DNA of 64,000 nt from Pleodorina starrii (Eukaryota > Chlorophyta > Chlorophyceae > Chlamydomonadales > Volvocaceae): NCBI GenBank assembly GCA_030267565.1, contig BRXU01000028.1:1079001-1143000 (forward strand). Reading direction: 5' to 3'. Made by a program: the position numbers and the translations under genes. Shown one piece after another: positions 32,782 to 43,222 of the stretch. How positions within the stretch are numbered: position 1 is the first letter of the stretch; each line of letters opens with the position of its first letter. A model generated the notes under the pieces. That model ran no database searches. It was not told where the DNA came from and worked only from the letters and a program-made list of their open reading frames with translations.

Positions 32782-33064
32782 ATTAGATTTTAGGTTTAAC
32801 CGAAAATGTGGTTTGCAGACGAGTCCTAAGCAGGGCGGAGTCCTGCCCTGGTCCTAAGCAGTGATGTTGTACGGCACTGTTCCATTGCCGGCCTTCTTGG
32901 AATCGACCCCCGTTTGAACAGAACCTGAGCGTGTTGACGGTCGAACGTTTTGTGCTAGCCTCGCACGTCAATCCTAACGCCGCTGTCACTAGTACTTTGG
33001 TTCTCCTATTGAGCAGCGGCGCGGCCGGTGCGACTTATTGACGTGACTCGCGGCCTTTTGTTTT
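32782..33064 (+). repeat. Split direct repeat A1
   Basis: It matches A2 (38105-38359) except for 28 extra bases near 32830 that partly repeat a TCCTAAGC motif. It begins ATTAGATTTTAGG and ends CGGCCTTTTGTTTT. Confidence 0.9.
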
Positions 33065-33124
33065 GTAGCCATTAATTAATACATACAGAGAACGAATTGA
33101 CGGCGTCCGCCCGTCTCGGTAGCA

Positions 33125-33752
33125 ATGGCTTTTGGCCACTACAAGACCATCGTTGACTGCGACCGGGAGCTAGAGAAGTATCCGCCGCTCAGCGACACCG
33201 AATTCCAACACCTTCAACAATGCGAGCAGAAATTTTTGGAGATTGGCTTGGAGGAGCAGGAGAAGCTCGCAGAGCTGGAGGCCCCGCGGGCCACAGCCAC
33301 CAAAGCAGCGAAAGACGCTCATGCCGCGAAGGTCGCGCTGGCTAAGGCCCCATTTGACCTCAAACGCCGCGCCCTCGCGCGCACGGCGCCGTCTTACGTA
33401 GATCTGCAACTATGGGAGCAGACACGTGAGGCGCTGTACGCCCGGAAGAAAGAGATTCTCCTCGGCGCAAATGCGTCAGCGGGAACCAGGGTCCCCCCGG
33501 CAGCGGAACACCCAGGCTGCTACACTGGCCTGGCTACACTGGAACACCCAGGCCGTCGCTCTCACTGCCTCCGCTGGCGGCAGTGAGAGCGACGGCAGCG
33601 AAGAAGATGCCAAGTGCTTCGGCTGCAAAGACGTCGGACACAGGTTCCGCGACTGCCCGAAGATGCCGCAGTTGTCTGAGCAGGTGAAGGCCGCCGCCAG
33701 GGCGAAGGCCCGGAGCGTCGCCGCCAGAGGCCGCCGGCCCGGGCCCCGCTAG
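33125..33752 (+). pseudogene. PAT element gag-like frame, shifted between its two halves
   Basis: The first half starts at the ATG 33125 (MAFGHYKTIVDCDRELEKYP) and is charged and helical. The second half, in another frame to 33752, carries a zinc knuckle CFGCKDVGHRFRDCP and a basic tail. The frames must switch around 33490-33590, where GGAACACCCAGG occurs twice 36 bp apart with a CTACACTGG repeat between. Either a repeat-copy indel broke the gene or a frameshift is used. The short gag plus zinc knuckle is what DIRS-order elements carry in first position. Confidence 0.65.
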
Positions 33753-33956
33753 GGCACCGCCGCGCCGGCGGCCGCCGCCGCCGCCTCTCGCCCGCAGGGG
33801 TTAACGGTGGCGGCGGAGGCAGCCGGCGCCCAGACGGATGGTGGTTAAGAACCACCAGGTGAGGGTTGAGTCCGCCCAAGCGGGGGCAGTGTAGTTGATC
33901 CGTGGTGTGTGTCTCTAGTTCGTGGCCCAAAGGAGGGCAGCCCTGGTTCCGGGTCA

Positions 33957-34400
33957 ATGGACCGCCTACCCCTAGGCGTTAGGGTACGCCGCCTGTCGTG
34001 ATCAGGCCCCCTCCTCGGGGTTAAGGAGGCTCGCGTAGCGCGAGTTAGCCCACATGGAGGGCGGCCCTGGCTCCGGGTTAATGGACCGCCTACCCCTAGG
34101 CGTTAGGGTACGCCGCCTGTCGTGATCAGGCCCCCTCCTCGGGGTTAAGGAGGCTCGCGTAGCGCGAGTTAGCCCACATGGAGGGCGGCCCTGGCTCCGG
34201 GTTAATGGACCGCCTACCCCTAGGCGTTAGGGTACGCCGCCTGTCGTGATCAGGCCCCCTCCTCGGGGTTAAGGAGGCTCGCGTAGCGCGAGTTAGCCCA
34301 CATGGAGGGCGGCCCTGGCTCCGGGTTAATGGACCGCCCACCCCTAGGCGTTAGGGTACGCCGCCTGTCGTGATCAGGCCCCCTCCTCGGGGTTAAGGAG
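33957..34400 (+). repeat. 124-bp tandem repeat between gag and RT of the PAT element
   Basis: Units start at 33957, 34081, 34205 and 34329 (the last is 72 bp), each beginning ATGGACCGCC, and are nearly identical. Each holds small inverted motifs such as CTCGCGTAGCGCGAG. The unit length is not a multiple of three, so the array cannot encode one continuous repeated peptide. Confidence 0.95.
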
Positions 34401-34409
34401 TTTTGTCTG

Positions 34410-36608
34410 TTGGGTGTTTCGTTGCCATGGTCTACAGGTGGCGGGTTGAGTCCGAGAGGCGGGGAGCCGGTGAAGGTTACGTTGGCCAGCGTGGATGCCG
34501 CCGTTGGGGGGGTCCTAGAGCGTGCGGCGGCGTTGGTGGCGAACGCAGGGGTATGCCCCGCCCTGCAGCAACCGCCGCCGCCGCCCGACCGGCCCTGGTT
34601 TGGGCCGTCAGGAGCTAAGCTCGTCACCGCCGCGTGGCTCAAGCACGGCGTTGATACCCCAGCCACGCGTAACGAGGCCGTCTGGCAGTTCCACACCGAG
34701 CCGGCGGCATCTCACCACCTCCGCAACTATCCGTCGCTGCACCCTCACTTGGCGGAAATGGGCTCGCACTTTGACGCCCTGCTGCGGAGCGGCGTCACGG
34801 AGCAGTACGACCAGGCCTGCCACGGCACCGAGGCGGATTTCGCCACCGTCGTCAACCCCCTGCATGTGTCGTCAACCGTGCTGCCGTCGGTGCTGAAGCC
34901 CGACGGCAGCATCCGGCCCATCACCGACCCGTCTCGCTCCGGCGTCAACGACTGCATGGTCAAGCTGCCGTGCCCCCTGCCCGAACTATCCACCCTGCTC
35001 CAGCAACTGCCCCCCGGCGGGTTCCTCGGCAAGCGGGACCTAGCCAACGGTTTCCACCATGTCAAACTGGCCCCCGACGCCCGCCGATACATGGCCTTTC
35101 GGCATCCAACCACCGACGCCTTACAGCGTTGGGTCGGGCTGCCGTTCGGCGCGAGCCAGAGCCCCGCCATCTTCGTGGAGCTCACCACGGCAGCCGCGGG
35201 TATCTTCCAACGGGAGTGCGACCGGCGCGGCCTCAAGGTGCAGATCTTCGTCTATGTTGACGACTTCATGATCATGGGGGCGACGCACGCGGATGTGCAG
35301 GGCGCATTTGCGGTGCTGGACGAGGTGGGCGCCGAGCTGGGGCTGGAGTGGAAGCTCAGCAAGGACAAGGGCCGCGACACGCCGCTGCAGCAGCTGGAGT
35401 TCCTGGGCATGCTCTTCGACACCGTGCGCATGGAGATGCGGATTGCCCCGGACAAGCGCCGTCGCTACGCGTCGGAGGTGCGGGCGTTGCTGAGTGCAGC
35501 CCCTGCCGGCCCAGTCGCCCGGGCCGACGTGGAGGCAGTGGCAGGCCGCCTGACGTTCCTGGCGCGGGCGTGCCGCTGGGGCAACGTCTTCCTGCAAGGA
35601 TTGTACGACAGCCTCTTCGCCGTGCAGCTGCCGCCTCCGCCGTCCCTGCGGCTCGGCGGAGGTGCGGTCGATGATCTGCAGTTCTGGTGGGACGTGCTCC
35701 GCAGCGACTCGTCGGTCTGGGACGGGGTGAAGCGCTGCATGGTGGCCGATCTGGACTTGGTGAGGGGGGAGTTTGGGGGCGAGGAGGCGGCAACCATCTT
35801 CACAGACGCCAGCGGGACCGGCTTTGGGGCCGCCTGGGACCGAGCAGAGATGCAGGGTGTGTGGGTTCCGGCCGAGCGCAATCTGCACATCGCGTGGCTC
35901 GAGCTGTCCGCCGTCCTCCGCGCGCTCGAGACGTGGGCACCGGTGCTGGCCGGCCGTCGAGTCCTTATCCGCTGTGACAACACCCAGGCGGTGGCAGCCA
36001 TCAACCACGGGTCCACGCGAGTCAGAGACGGCCGGCAGATCAGCCGCCGCCTGGCGGAGCTGGCCATCCATCACCAGTTCGAAGTGCGGGCCGAGCACAT
36101 CGCCGGGGTGGAAAACGTGCGCGGGGACCGCCTCAGCCGGCAGCTGCAGCAAGCGCGGAGCCTCAACTTGCGACTGAAGCCGCGGACGTTCCGGTCGCTC
36201 GTGGGCGGTACTTACGCGCCCTCGGTGGACTGCTGCTGCGACGTGTTGGGCCTGAACGCCCAGGCGGGGTGCACTGTCTTCTTCAGCCCGGACGATTCGG
36301 TCTTGGGGCAGGCGGCGCAGCTGGCTGGCAAGGTTCTGTGGGCCTTCCCGCCTAAGACCCTGATCGGCGAGGTGCTCGGCGAGATAGAGGCGGCCTACCA
36401 GCTCGATCGCAGCACGCGAGCTACGGTGGTGGTCCCGCACTGGCCAGAGCGGGCGTGGTTCAAGCAGTTTGTGCGGGGCGGTGGTCGCGGGGGCGGAGTG
36501 TTCCGGGTGTTTAGTGTATTAGAAAGGGGCCGGTCGCATTGCCTCTGGCCCTGGGGGGCTGAGGCGGACCCTGCTGCCTACGACCTGCTGGTGCTTCGCC
36601 TGAACTGA
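34410..36608 (+). CDS. PAT element reverse transcriptase-RNase H
   Basis: A 732-codon open frame. No ATG is near its start and the frame stays open a little into the tandem repeats, so its start is uncertain. RT motifs of the DIRS type: KPDGSIRPITDPSRSGVND, LGKRDLANGFHHVKL, VGLPFGASQSPAIF, IFVYVDDFMIMG (YVDD active site), LEFLGMLFDT. RNase H-like motifs follow: IFTDASGTGFGAAW, WLELSAVLRALETW, IRCDNTQAVAAIN, HIAGVENVRGDRLSR. The frame ends in TGA at 36606-36608 and overlaps the next frame by about 45 bases. Confidence 0.9.
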   Translation: MGVSLPWSTGGGLSPRGGEPVKVTLASVDAAVGGVLERAAALVANAGVCPALQQPPPPPDRPWFGPSGAKLVTAAWLKHGVDTPATRNEAVWQFHTEPAASHHLRNYPSLHPHLAEMGSHFDALLRSGVTEQYDQACHGTEADFATVVNPLHVSSTVLPSVLKPDGSIRPITDPSRSGVNDCMVKLPCPLPELSTLLQQLPPGGFLGKRDLANGFHHVKLAPDARRYMAFRHPTTDALQRWVGLPFGASQSPAIFVELTTAAAGIFQRECDRRGLKVQIFVYVDDFMIMGATHADVQGAFAVLDEVGAELGLEWKLSKDKGRDTPLQQLEFLGMLFDTVRMEMRIAPDKRRRYASEVRALLSAAPAGPVARADVEAVAGRLTFLARACRWGNVFLQGLYDSLFAVQLPPPPSLRLGGGAVDDLQFWWDVLRSDSSVWDGVKRCMVADLDLVRGEFGGEEAATIFTDASGTGFGAAWDRAEMQGVWVPAERNLHIAWLELSAVLRALETWAPVLAGRRVLIRCDNTQAVAAINHGSTRVRDGRQISRRLAELAIHHQFEVRAEHIAGVENVRGDRLSRQLQQARSLNLRLKPRTFRSLVGGTYAPSVDCCCDVLGLNAQAGCTVFFSPDDSVLGQAAQLAGKVLWAFPPKTLIGEVLGEIEAAYQLDRSTRATVVVPHWPERAWFKQFVRGGGRGGGVFRVFSVLERGRSHCLWPWGAEADPAAYDLLVLRLN

Positions 36609-37855
36609 GCAGTGGCCTGCCCCGCGCAGCTGTGACAGGAGCCAGCGAGGGCGGACATGACTTGTGCGTGGGCTGCGCGCAGCGCTGCCGGGCTACGGAC
36701 GTGCACTGTGAGAGCTGCCCGGCGGCGGCTCACCGCAGATGCCTTCGTATGGGCCCAGGGGCGTACCCCGGCGGCTGGTTTCGGTGCCCAGCTTGCGTTC
36801 TCCGGGCAGCGGGCGTCCGTCAGCCCGCAATGAGGGCGGAGGCCAATGGCATCGCGGACCGGCTGGTGTCACTGGCTGGCAGCGCTGTGGCAGTGAGCTA
36901 GGCCACGACCTACGAGTCGGCCCGCAGGCGTTTCACCCGGTTCTGTGCCGAGCGGCTGGGGGTTCTAGAGGACGAGGCGCTGCCCAGGATGCCGGGTGCG
37001 GATTTGAAGGTGGAGCTGGTGCGGTTGTTCGTGGCAGACGCGGTGGATAAGCTGGCGCCCTCGACGGTGGAGGGAACGCTGAGCGCGCTGGCCGACTGGC
37101 AGAGGTTCAAGGGCGTGGCGCCCGAGCGATTCGTCAGCCGGGACGCGGTGGTCAAGCGCGTGCTAGGTCAGGCGTTGCGGGGGGCCGCGGCCGAGGGCAG
37201 ATCGGTGCAACCGCAGCAAAAGGCGCCCCTGCCTCTGAGGCTGCTGCAGTTGCTCGTGGGCTGGCTCCGGCGGCGGGGGAACGAGGAGCCGGGCAGGGAG
37301 GCGGAGTTCACGCAGGACGCCTGCTGGCTCGTGTTGGGTTTCTTTGGTATGTTGCGGCGGAGTGAGCTCGCGGCGCTGACCGTAGGGAGCGTGCTGGAGC
37401 TAGAGGGTGGGGGCATCGGGGTTCAGGTGGTGCGGAGCAAGACGGACCAGCGGGGCGCCGGTGCCCTGGTCTGCCTGGCCGAGCTGACGACCAGCAAGGT
37501 GCCCATCGGTAAGATCGCGCGCAGGCACCTGGGGTTTGTCGGGGAGCGCGGGTCGGAGGCACCGCTGTTTGTGCGAGAGGTGCGCGGGGCGCGGCAGGTG
37601 GCGTGGGAGCGGGCCGGCTTCACCAACCGACTCCGCCGGCTGATCGGGGAGCTGCAGCGGGCAGTGCCGGGCCTAGTGGTCGACCTCAGCGCTCTTTCTG
37701 CGCACAGCTTGCGGAGGGGTGGTGCGACCGCGGCAGCTAATGCGGGAGTCAGCATGGAGGCCATCAAGGAACACGGCCGGTGGAAGTCGCAGGCGGTGCA
37801 GCTGTACGTCAGAAAGTCGGTGGCGGTGCGCCGTGCGGTTGTAGAGAAGATGTGA
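36563..37855 (+). CDS. PHD finger-tyrosine recombinase, interrupted by one in-frame TAG
   Basis: The frame is open from 36563. It first encodes a PHD finger with perfect C4HC3 spacing: CVGC, then CESC after ten residues, HRRC after four more, and WFRCPAC. At 36899-36901 there is a TAG. The same frame continues at once with ATTYESARRRFTRFCAERLG, which is the start of the recombinase core-binding domain, so the stop splits one protein. The catalytic domain follows with its conserved residues: Arg in FGMLRRSELAAL, HSLRRGG, HGRWKS and the nucleophile Tyr in VQLYVRKS. This enzyme inserts the circular cDNA. PHD fingers read histone H3 tails, so the fusion could target chromatin. No ATG lies close to the frame start. 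Confidence 0.85.
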
Positions 37856-37868
37856 GGGACTTGGTGTT

Positions 37869-38106
37869 GGGGGTGTATGCGTGTAGGCCATCGCCAGTGG
37901 GGCGGCCTACGCGCGAGTGCAGACGCTCGCTTGTGGGTTGCTGTGTGTTACCGCGCCCGTGGCGGGCCCGGGCGATGCCCGGCGTTTCCCCCTTTCCCAT
38001 TTGCACTTCCCTTCCTGGGAGACATTGTTGTGGGTTCTCAGGCGTTTTCGGTGACTGCGCTTGTAAGCGCCTGCGTTCTGGATGCATGGCAGACTCGACT
38101 CAAAAT
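37869..38106 (+). repeat. Split direct repeat B1
   Basis: 238 bp, matching B2 (38436-38673). It begins GGGGGTGTATGCGTG, 11 bp after the recombinase stop, and ends CGACTCAAAAT, running directly into A2. Confidence 0.95.
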
Positions 38107-38359
38107 TAGATTTTAGGTTTAACCGAAAATGTGGTTTGCAGACGAGTCCTAAGCCGTGATGTTGTACGGCACTGTTCCATTGCCGGCCTTCTTGGAATCG
38201 ACCCCCGTTTGAACAGAACCTGAGCGTGTTGACGGTCGAACGTTTTGTGCTAGCCTCGCACGTCAATCCTAACGCCGCTGTCACTAGTACTTTGGTTCTC
38301 CTATTGAGCAGCGGCGCGGCCGGTGCGACTTATTGACGTGACTCGCGGCCTTTTGTTTT
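38105..38359 (+). repeat. Split direct repeat A2
   Basis: 255 bp, the uninterrupted counterpart of A1. It shares two bases (AT) with the end of B1, the junction expected from a circle. Confidence 0.95.
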
Positions 38360-38435
38360 CCCGCCCGCCCTCCCCTCTTGCTGCGTTATCCCTAGCTGTT
38401 TTGCTTAGTCTATCGTTTGGTTTCCCAGGCGTTTG

Positions 38436-38673
38436 GGGGGTGTATGCGTGTAGGCCATCGCCAGTGGGGCGGCCTACGCGCGAGTGCAGACGCTCGCTTG
38501 TGGGTTGCTGTGTGTTACCGCGCCCGTGGCGGGCCCGGGCGATGCCCGGCGTTTCCCCCTTTCCCATTTGCACTTCCCTTCCTGGGAGACATTGTTGTGG
38601 GTTCTCAGGCGTTTTCGGTGACTGCGCTTGTAAGCGCCTGCGTTCTGGATGCATGGCAGACTCGACTCAAAAT
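38436..38673 (+). repeat. Split direct repeat B2
   Basis: 238-bp copy of B1 forming the right end of the element; unrelated sequence (ACTACCGG) follows. Confidence 0.95.
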
Positions 38674-39026
38674 ACTACCGGTACATGACGAAGGGCAACT
38701 CCGCACAAGCGCAGCGGCAGCAGAGCACTGCTCCTATGCACTATGCTCAAGCCAGGCATGTGTCCGGAATCAAGGCTCCCACGTGTCATGCTGAGTATCG
38801 CGTCATCATCTATCACCGCATTGACTTTCAAATCTGCAACATAGCGCGCGAGCTCGAAGAGTGCTACATCACGCACGCCTTGACGTCATCTGCTTGTTTA
38901 ATGCAATCTCGTGCTACGCGTATTTGCTCAGAGAATTGCGTGGTCATGTCCATGTATGAATACCTGCCTAAGTGACCAAAGCTGCTGGGGCACATATAAC
39001 GAACCGATATAAGGCCAGGCAGTTAT

Positions 39027-39505
39027 GTGGATACCTTTTATGATAAGTGCGCGGGAACAGCGCTGGAGAATGCGTGCCGTACTATTTTCCAAAATAGTAC
39101 GATGTACAAGCGCACCGGTCCCTCACCCCGGTGCCCGGTCGGCAGCTCGGCACTCCCGAATGAGTTTCTCTGCCGGCTAGTTCTGCATAAAGTCAACATG
39201 GATCTTGACAAGGCGCTGCTGCTTCTCGACAAGACACAGTGGTCGGTCAGGCCGAGCTTCCGAGAGCCATGCCGACGCCGCGCAGGGCCTTCCGCGATCG
39301 TAGCCGCTCGCCGACGCCGCACAACTTTAGTATAATCAATATGCAAACAATAAGCGCGATGATACCGCCATCGAGGGCTTGGCGTACTCTGAGAACGAGC
39401 TCTCGCGCAAAGAGGCCGACCTCGGCGCGTCGGGTTCCATTATGGGCAACGACGCTCGCAGGCTTCGTCCTAAGGGTTTTACATCGTGCTGGAGTGATAT
39501 GACAT
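39027..39505 (+). pseudogene. ORF1-like remnant of the LINE-derived copy
   Basis: Two plus-strand stretches without stops follow each other with a frame change: one with CRTIFQNSTMYKRTGP and MDLDKALLLLDKTQWSVRP, one with AIEGLAYSENELSRKEADLG and GFTSCWSDMTWAL before a TGA. They resemble no family I can name. Their position before ORF2-derived sequence suggests a LINE ORF1, which is an inference. Confidence 0.4.
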
Positions 39506-39518
39506 GGGCGCTTTGACG

Positions 39519-42500
39519 TTACCGCCTCAAAACATAGTGTGTACGGACCTCGCGCCAACAGAGATTCCGCGGATCCCTATCGAGGCTACCCGAGCTCCAA
39601 TCCAACAGAAGGCGACGTCTGAACTCGGCCAGTAAATTGTCAAACGGGATCTCCAGGCCCAAGATCGCCTTTGCCTTCTCTTCATTGCTAAGACCCACGG
39701 GTACATGTTGCCTGTAGTCAAATCCGAGAGTCTCGAAAATCCGGAGCACCTTACCCGCCCAAAAATATTCGTGCGTGGCTGAATGATCTGTTTCCAACCA
39801 CGATTTGATATCTTCCTCAAGCACTGCCCGTGCCAACGACGTGGATTGCCGCGCTACACGCTTCCAGAAGCCAAATACCTGTCGCGCCCAAAAGTAGTGC
39901 AATGGTAACTGCGACGTTTCCGCGAACAATTGTCGGTTAGGCGGCAGGCTAGCGCCTACCACCTTCCGCAAAAAGATCCTTTGGACCTCGACCATCGGGT
40001 CCGCCATACACCTCTCAAAGACGCCTGCCGCGCGCCCTACACTCTTCACCCATTTCCCCCACTTCTTTAGCAACACCCCATTCTCCCCTGCTGGCGCTGA
40101 GCCAGGGCTCTGTCCCCAACGGTGCCACTCTTTAATTCTTTGACGCCCCATGGTCCCCAGCGCCTCACGGATAGCGTCAGGGCCCCACACTTCAGCCCCG
40201 TACGACAGTAACGACCTGATTTGCACGTCAAAGCATCGCAACATAAGATCGGGGACCCATATTCGATTCCTATCTAGTTTCTGCATCAACGCGAACACCG
40301 CTCTTCGCCCCACATCGCACAGCTCCATACGGCACGAATCAAACGAAAAACTGGGTCCGTATCGCAAGCCGAGGTACTTCGCACGTTCCTTCACTGGGAC
40401 AGGTTGCCCAGCGAATTTCAGTTGGCTCGCACCTTCCATCAACGTCGCTAGCGTATCTTGCCTGCCGGCGAAAACTAATAGCTCGCACTTGTTGACGTTC
40501 AGACTCATCCCGAAGCCCTCGCAGTATTCCACCAATCTGTCCAACAGAAATTGCATGCGTGCGGGGTTCGTTGCGAATAACGTTAAGTCATCCGCATACA
40601 AGAGCTCCGGAGCCCTTTTCCCCCCGACGATCGGGGACCCCCCCTGTGGCCACCGCCGATCGCGTTCGTCGACGTAGTTCGCAAACGTCTCGATGAACAT
40701 TCCGAATAAGACCGGACTTAGGGGGCACCCTTGCTTCACCCCTTGATCCGACTTAAAAGGCGTGCCCCTCTGACCGTTCACCTTCACCCGAAGCTCCACG
40801 TTGTCGTATGCTCGTCTCAGAGCGTCCATCAATTGACCCCCCACGCCACGTTCTGCTAGCCGCGCCCAAAGCGTCTTCCTATCCACCCGATCAAACGCCT
40901 TCTCAAAATCTATTTGGCACACCAGCAACCCACTCTGCCCAGGTCTTGCGTAACGGGTCAGGATATGACGCAACACAAAAAGATGGTGCTGTGTGCCTAG
41001 GCCCTGGCGAAAGCCTGCCTGGCACCAGTGACGCACAGGCAGCTCCACAGGGTCCGCTTCCGCGAATTTGGTGAGGCGGCGCTCAAGCACGGATGCGTAG
41101 CATTTTGCGAGTACGCCGCCAACCGCTATGCCCCGATAGTTACTACAGTCCGTTGGGTCACGTCCGTTTCGCTTATAAACAGGAACCAGGTCTGACACGG
41201 TGAACTGCTCCGGAAAATCACCCTTGGAGCGGATGTGCTCCATGAGTGCCTGCAGCACCGGCGCCAACCGGTTGATTTCCGGCCTGTTATCATCACTATT
41301 ACGCAGCCGTCTAGCATACTTGTAACACTCCCCACACACCTTCTCTGGTCCACTGGATTTACCGTTAGGTAGATCCTCCAGGACACTGGTTACCTCTTCA
41401 ACTGCGATGGGAATGTTGAGTGCCGCATCCGCCGCCGCCTGCCTCCGGTTCCTCTCTTCCCATCCCATGACGTTCCACCATGCCCCGTTCCCATGTGCCC
41501 TGTTGATAAACGCCAGCATCTCAAACGCTTTCCTGTTGTCGGGCTCCCGCTGCCTCTCATTGTACAGCTTCTGAAAATGCTCCCGCCACACATCTCCCTC
41601 AGAGATCGGACATGGGCTGAATACCCCCCCGCCAACTTCTGCCATAGGGCCCTGGGGTCCCCGCGGCAGGAACTGATAAACTCACGCCATTCCTTCTGCT
41701 CAAACGCCGCCATGGCGTGCCTCCGCGCTCTATTATACACCTGCCTTGCCTCCCTGAACGCTAACCATGCCGCTGATGACCTATCCTGCCCATGAGCAGT
41801 GATCAACTTCGCGTCCATGATCGCATGCTTCTGTGCACATTCCTCGTTCCACCATGGGGCGTGCCCTGAGCGGGGCTGAGGCCCTGGCTGCCCTACTCCG
41901 AACGTCCTTTTCATGGCCCCGTACAGAACGTTTCCGATGCGGTCAACCGCTTGCGTGCTGTTCACTGAGCCCTCAGCCAGCCCTTTTACCACCCCATCGA
42001 GGGCGGCTAGAGTAGGGCTGTCATCGGGTGTGAACAGCGCCGCGTATTCCCGCCATCGCTTCACGTCAAACCTCATGCGTTTACTCTTATTCCGTTGCGC
42101 TAGTATCCCCCCATCCGGGCGTCGCAGCTGCAGACCAATCTCCAGGCCAACTGGCCGGTGATCGCTGAATGTTCGCGTCCCAGCCCCTTGCGTGCGCAGC
42201 CTGTTATGCAAGTTGTCGTAGACTATCAGGCTCCGACATTTCTGAAACAGGTTCGTGCTAGCCACAAACAGGTCAACTGTGCTCCCCCTTTCCGCCCCTG
42301 CGACCCCCGAATTAGCACTCAGAAACGTAAGAGCCCCTTCCTCATCTCCCCTTACCCTCCCGTTTAGCACGCATAATCCCTCCGAACGACACACATTTCC
42401 TAGCTCCTCACCAGCATGATTAGTATCAGCGTCCTTGCAGTTCCGCACTCGCGGTACACCAAACGCGTCCTCGTCATACCCAAAAGGTAACCGTAGCTGC

Positions 42501-43222
42501 TCAGCCAACTCGTTGATGGTCACATCCGGTAGGTCTGATACCCCGTGTGCCCCTCCGCTAAGCCGCGCATTAAAGTCACCCGCGAGCAGCACCAGATCTT
42601 CGTCGCGCCTCAGAGTACCCAGTCTTTCCTGTAGGGTGGAGAAGACTTCAAGGGCTACTTCGGCGGATGAGGCCCCTGGGCGCCCCTCCCGATGATAGGA
42701 AGAGGTTTCGGGCGCGAAGTAGCACGCCCCCACCAATAGGCTATGACCCCCTGCGTCAACCCAGTCGGATCGCAGCCGTAGCCACACAGATTCGCAGCCT
42801 CGAGGCACCGCTGTACACAGCAGTGGCTCGCAGCCGTCGGCGATTCTGTCGTGGACGTACACTGCCACCCCCCCGTCTCCTCTACCCCCCACCCCAGGCC
42901 TGTCCATGCAGTGCACCCTGTAACCCGGCAAATGCGCATTCTTGGTGGGTCGAGAGGTTGTGCCGTGCGTCTCCACACATACAATAATGTCATGCTTAGA
43001 CAGAAGATGCCATATCATAGGCTCCTCCTGCAGCTTGCCGTCATCTAGATGCCGCACATTCCAAAGCGCGATGCGCAGACTTATGAGGAAGGGGGTGTGG
43101 GACGGGGAGCACCCGGGGTTACCGCGTGTCGGTACCTGAAATGGATGGGTGTGGCGTATTCGTTCTCGGACCACAAACGAACATTGGATCACTTGAGGGT
43201 GTGTATGCCGAGAAAGCACCAC
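39519..43222 (-). pseudogene. LINE ORF2: endonuclease and reverse transcriptase, frameshifted
   Basis: The N-terminal part is an APE-type endonuclease: LRIALWNVRHLDD, VETHG, LAGDFNARLSGG, FSDHRPVGLEI. The C-terminal part is a LINE reverse transcriptase: GKSSGPEKV, FRQGLGTQHHLFVLRHIL, IDFEKAFDRVDR, GVKQGCPLSPVLFGMF, LLYADDLTLFA. The two parts are in different frames; the shift falls at a run of seven G (41624-41630), so one base was gained or lost. The frame ends with EVRTHYVLRR and TAA at 39519, exactly where the inversion boundary lies, and lacks the C-terminal zinc finger, which is found on the other strand at 43130-43516. The endonuclease start codon is uncertain; the first ~45 residues of the open frame probably belong to the junction. 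Confidence 0.85.

Larger units (their letters stand above)
32782..38673 (+). mobile_element. PAT/TOC-like tyrosine-recombinase retrotransposon with split direct repeats
   Basis: A 5,892-bp element with the diagnostic layout A1 (32782-33064), coding region, B1 (37869-38106), A2 (38105-38359), 76-bp spacer, B2 (38436-38673). B1 and B2 are both 238 bp. Coding parts are a gag-like frame, a DIRS-type RT/RNase H and a PHD-tyrosine recombinase. There is no DDE integrase. Such elements integrate through a circular intermediate by site-specific recombination and usually leave no target duplication; none was seen. It sits between two inverted LINE-derived copies. Confidence 0.9.

Noticed and set aside
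33957..34400. CRISPR-like array
   Set aside because: The units are 124-bp direct tandem copies with no unique spacers, inside a eukaryotic retroelement.
36541..36632. Programmed -1 frameshift joining RT to the PHD-recombinase frame
   Set aside because: A G-run precedes the overlap, but it lies 5' of a stop in the new frame and does not form a proper X-XXY-YYZ heptamer.
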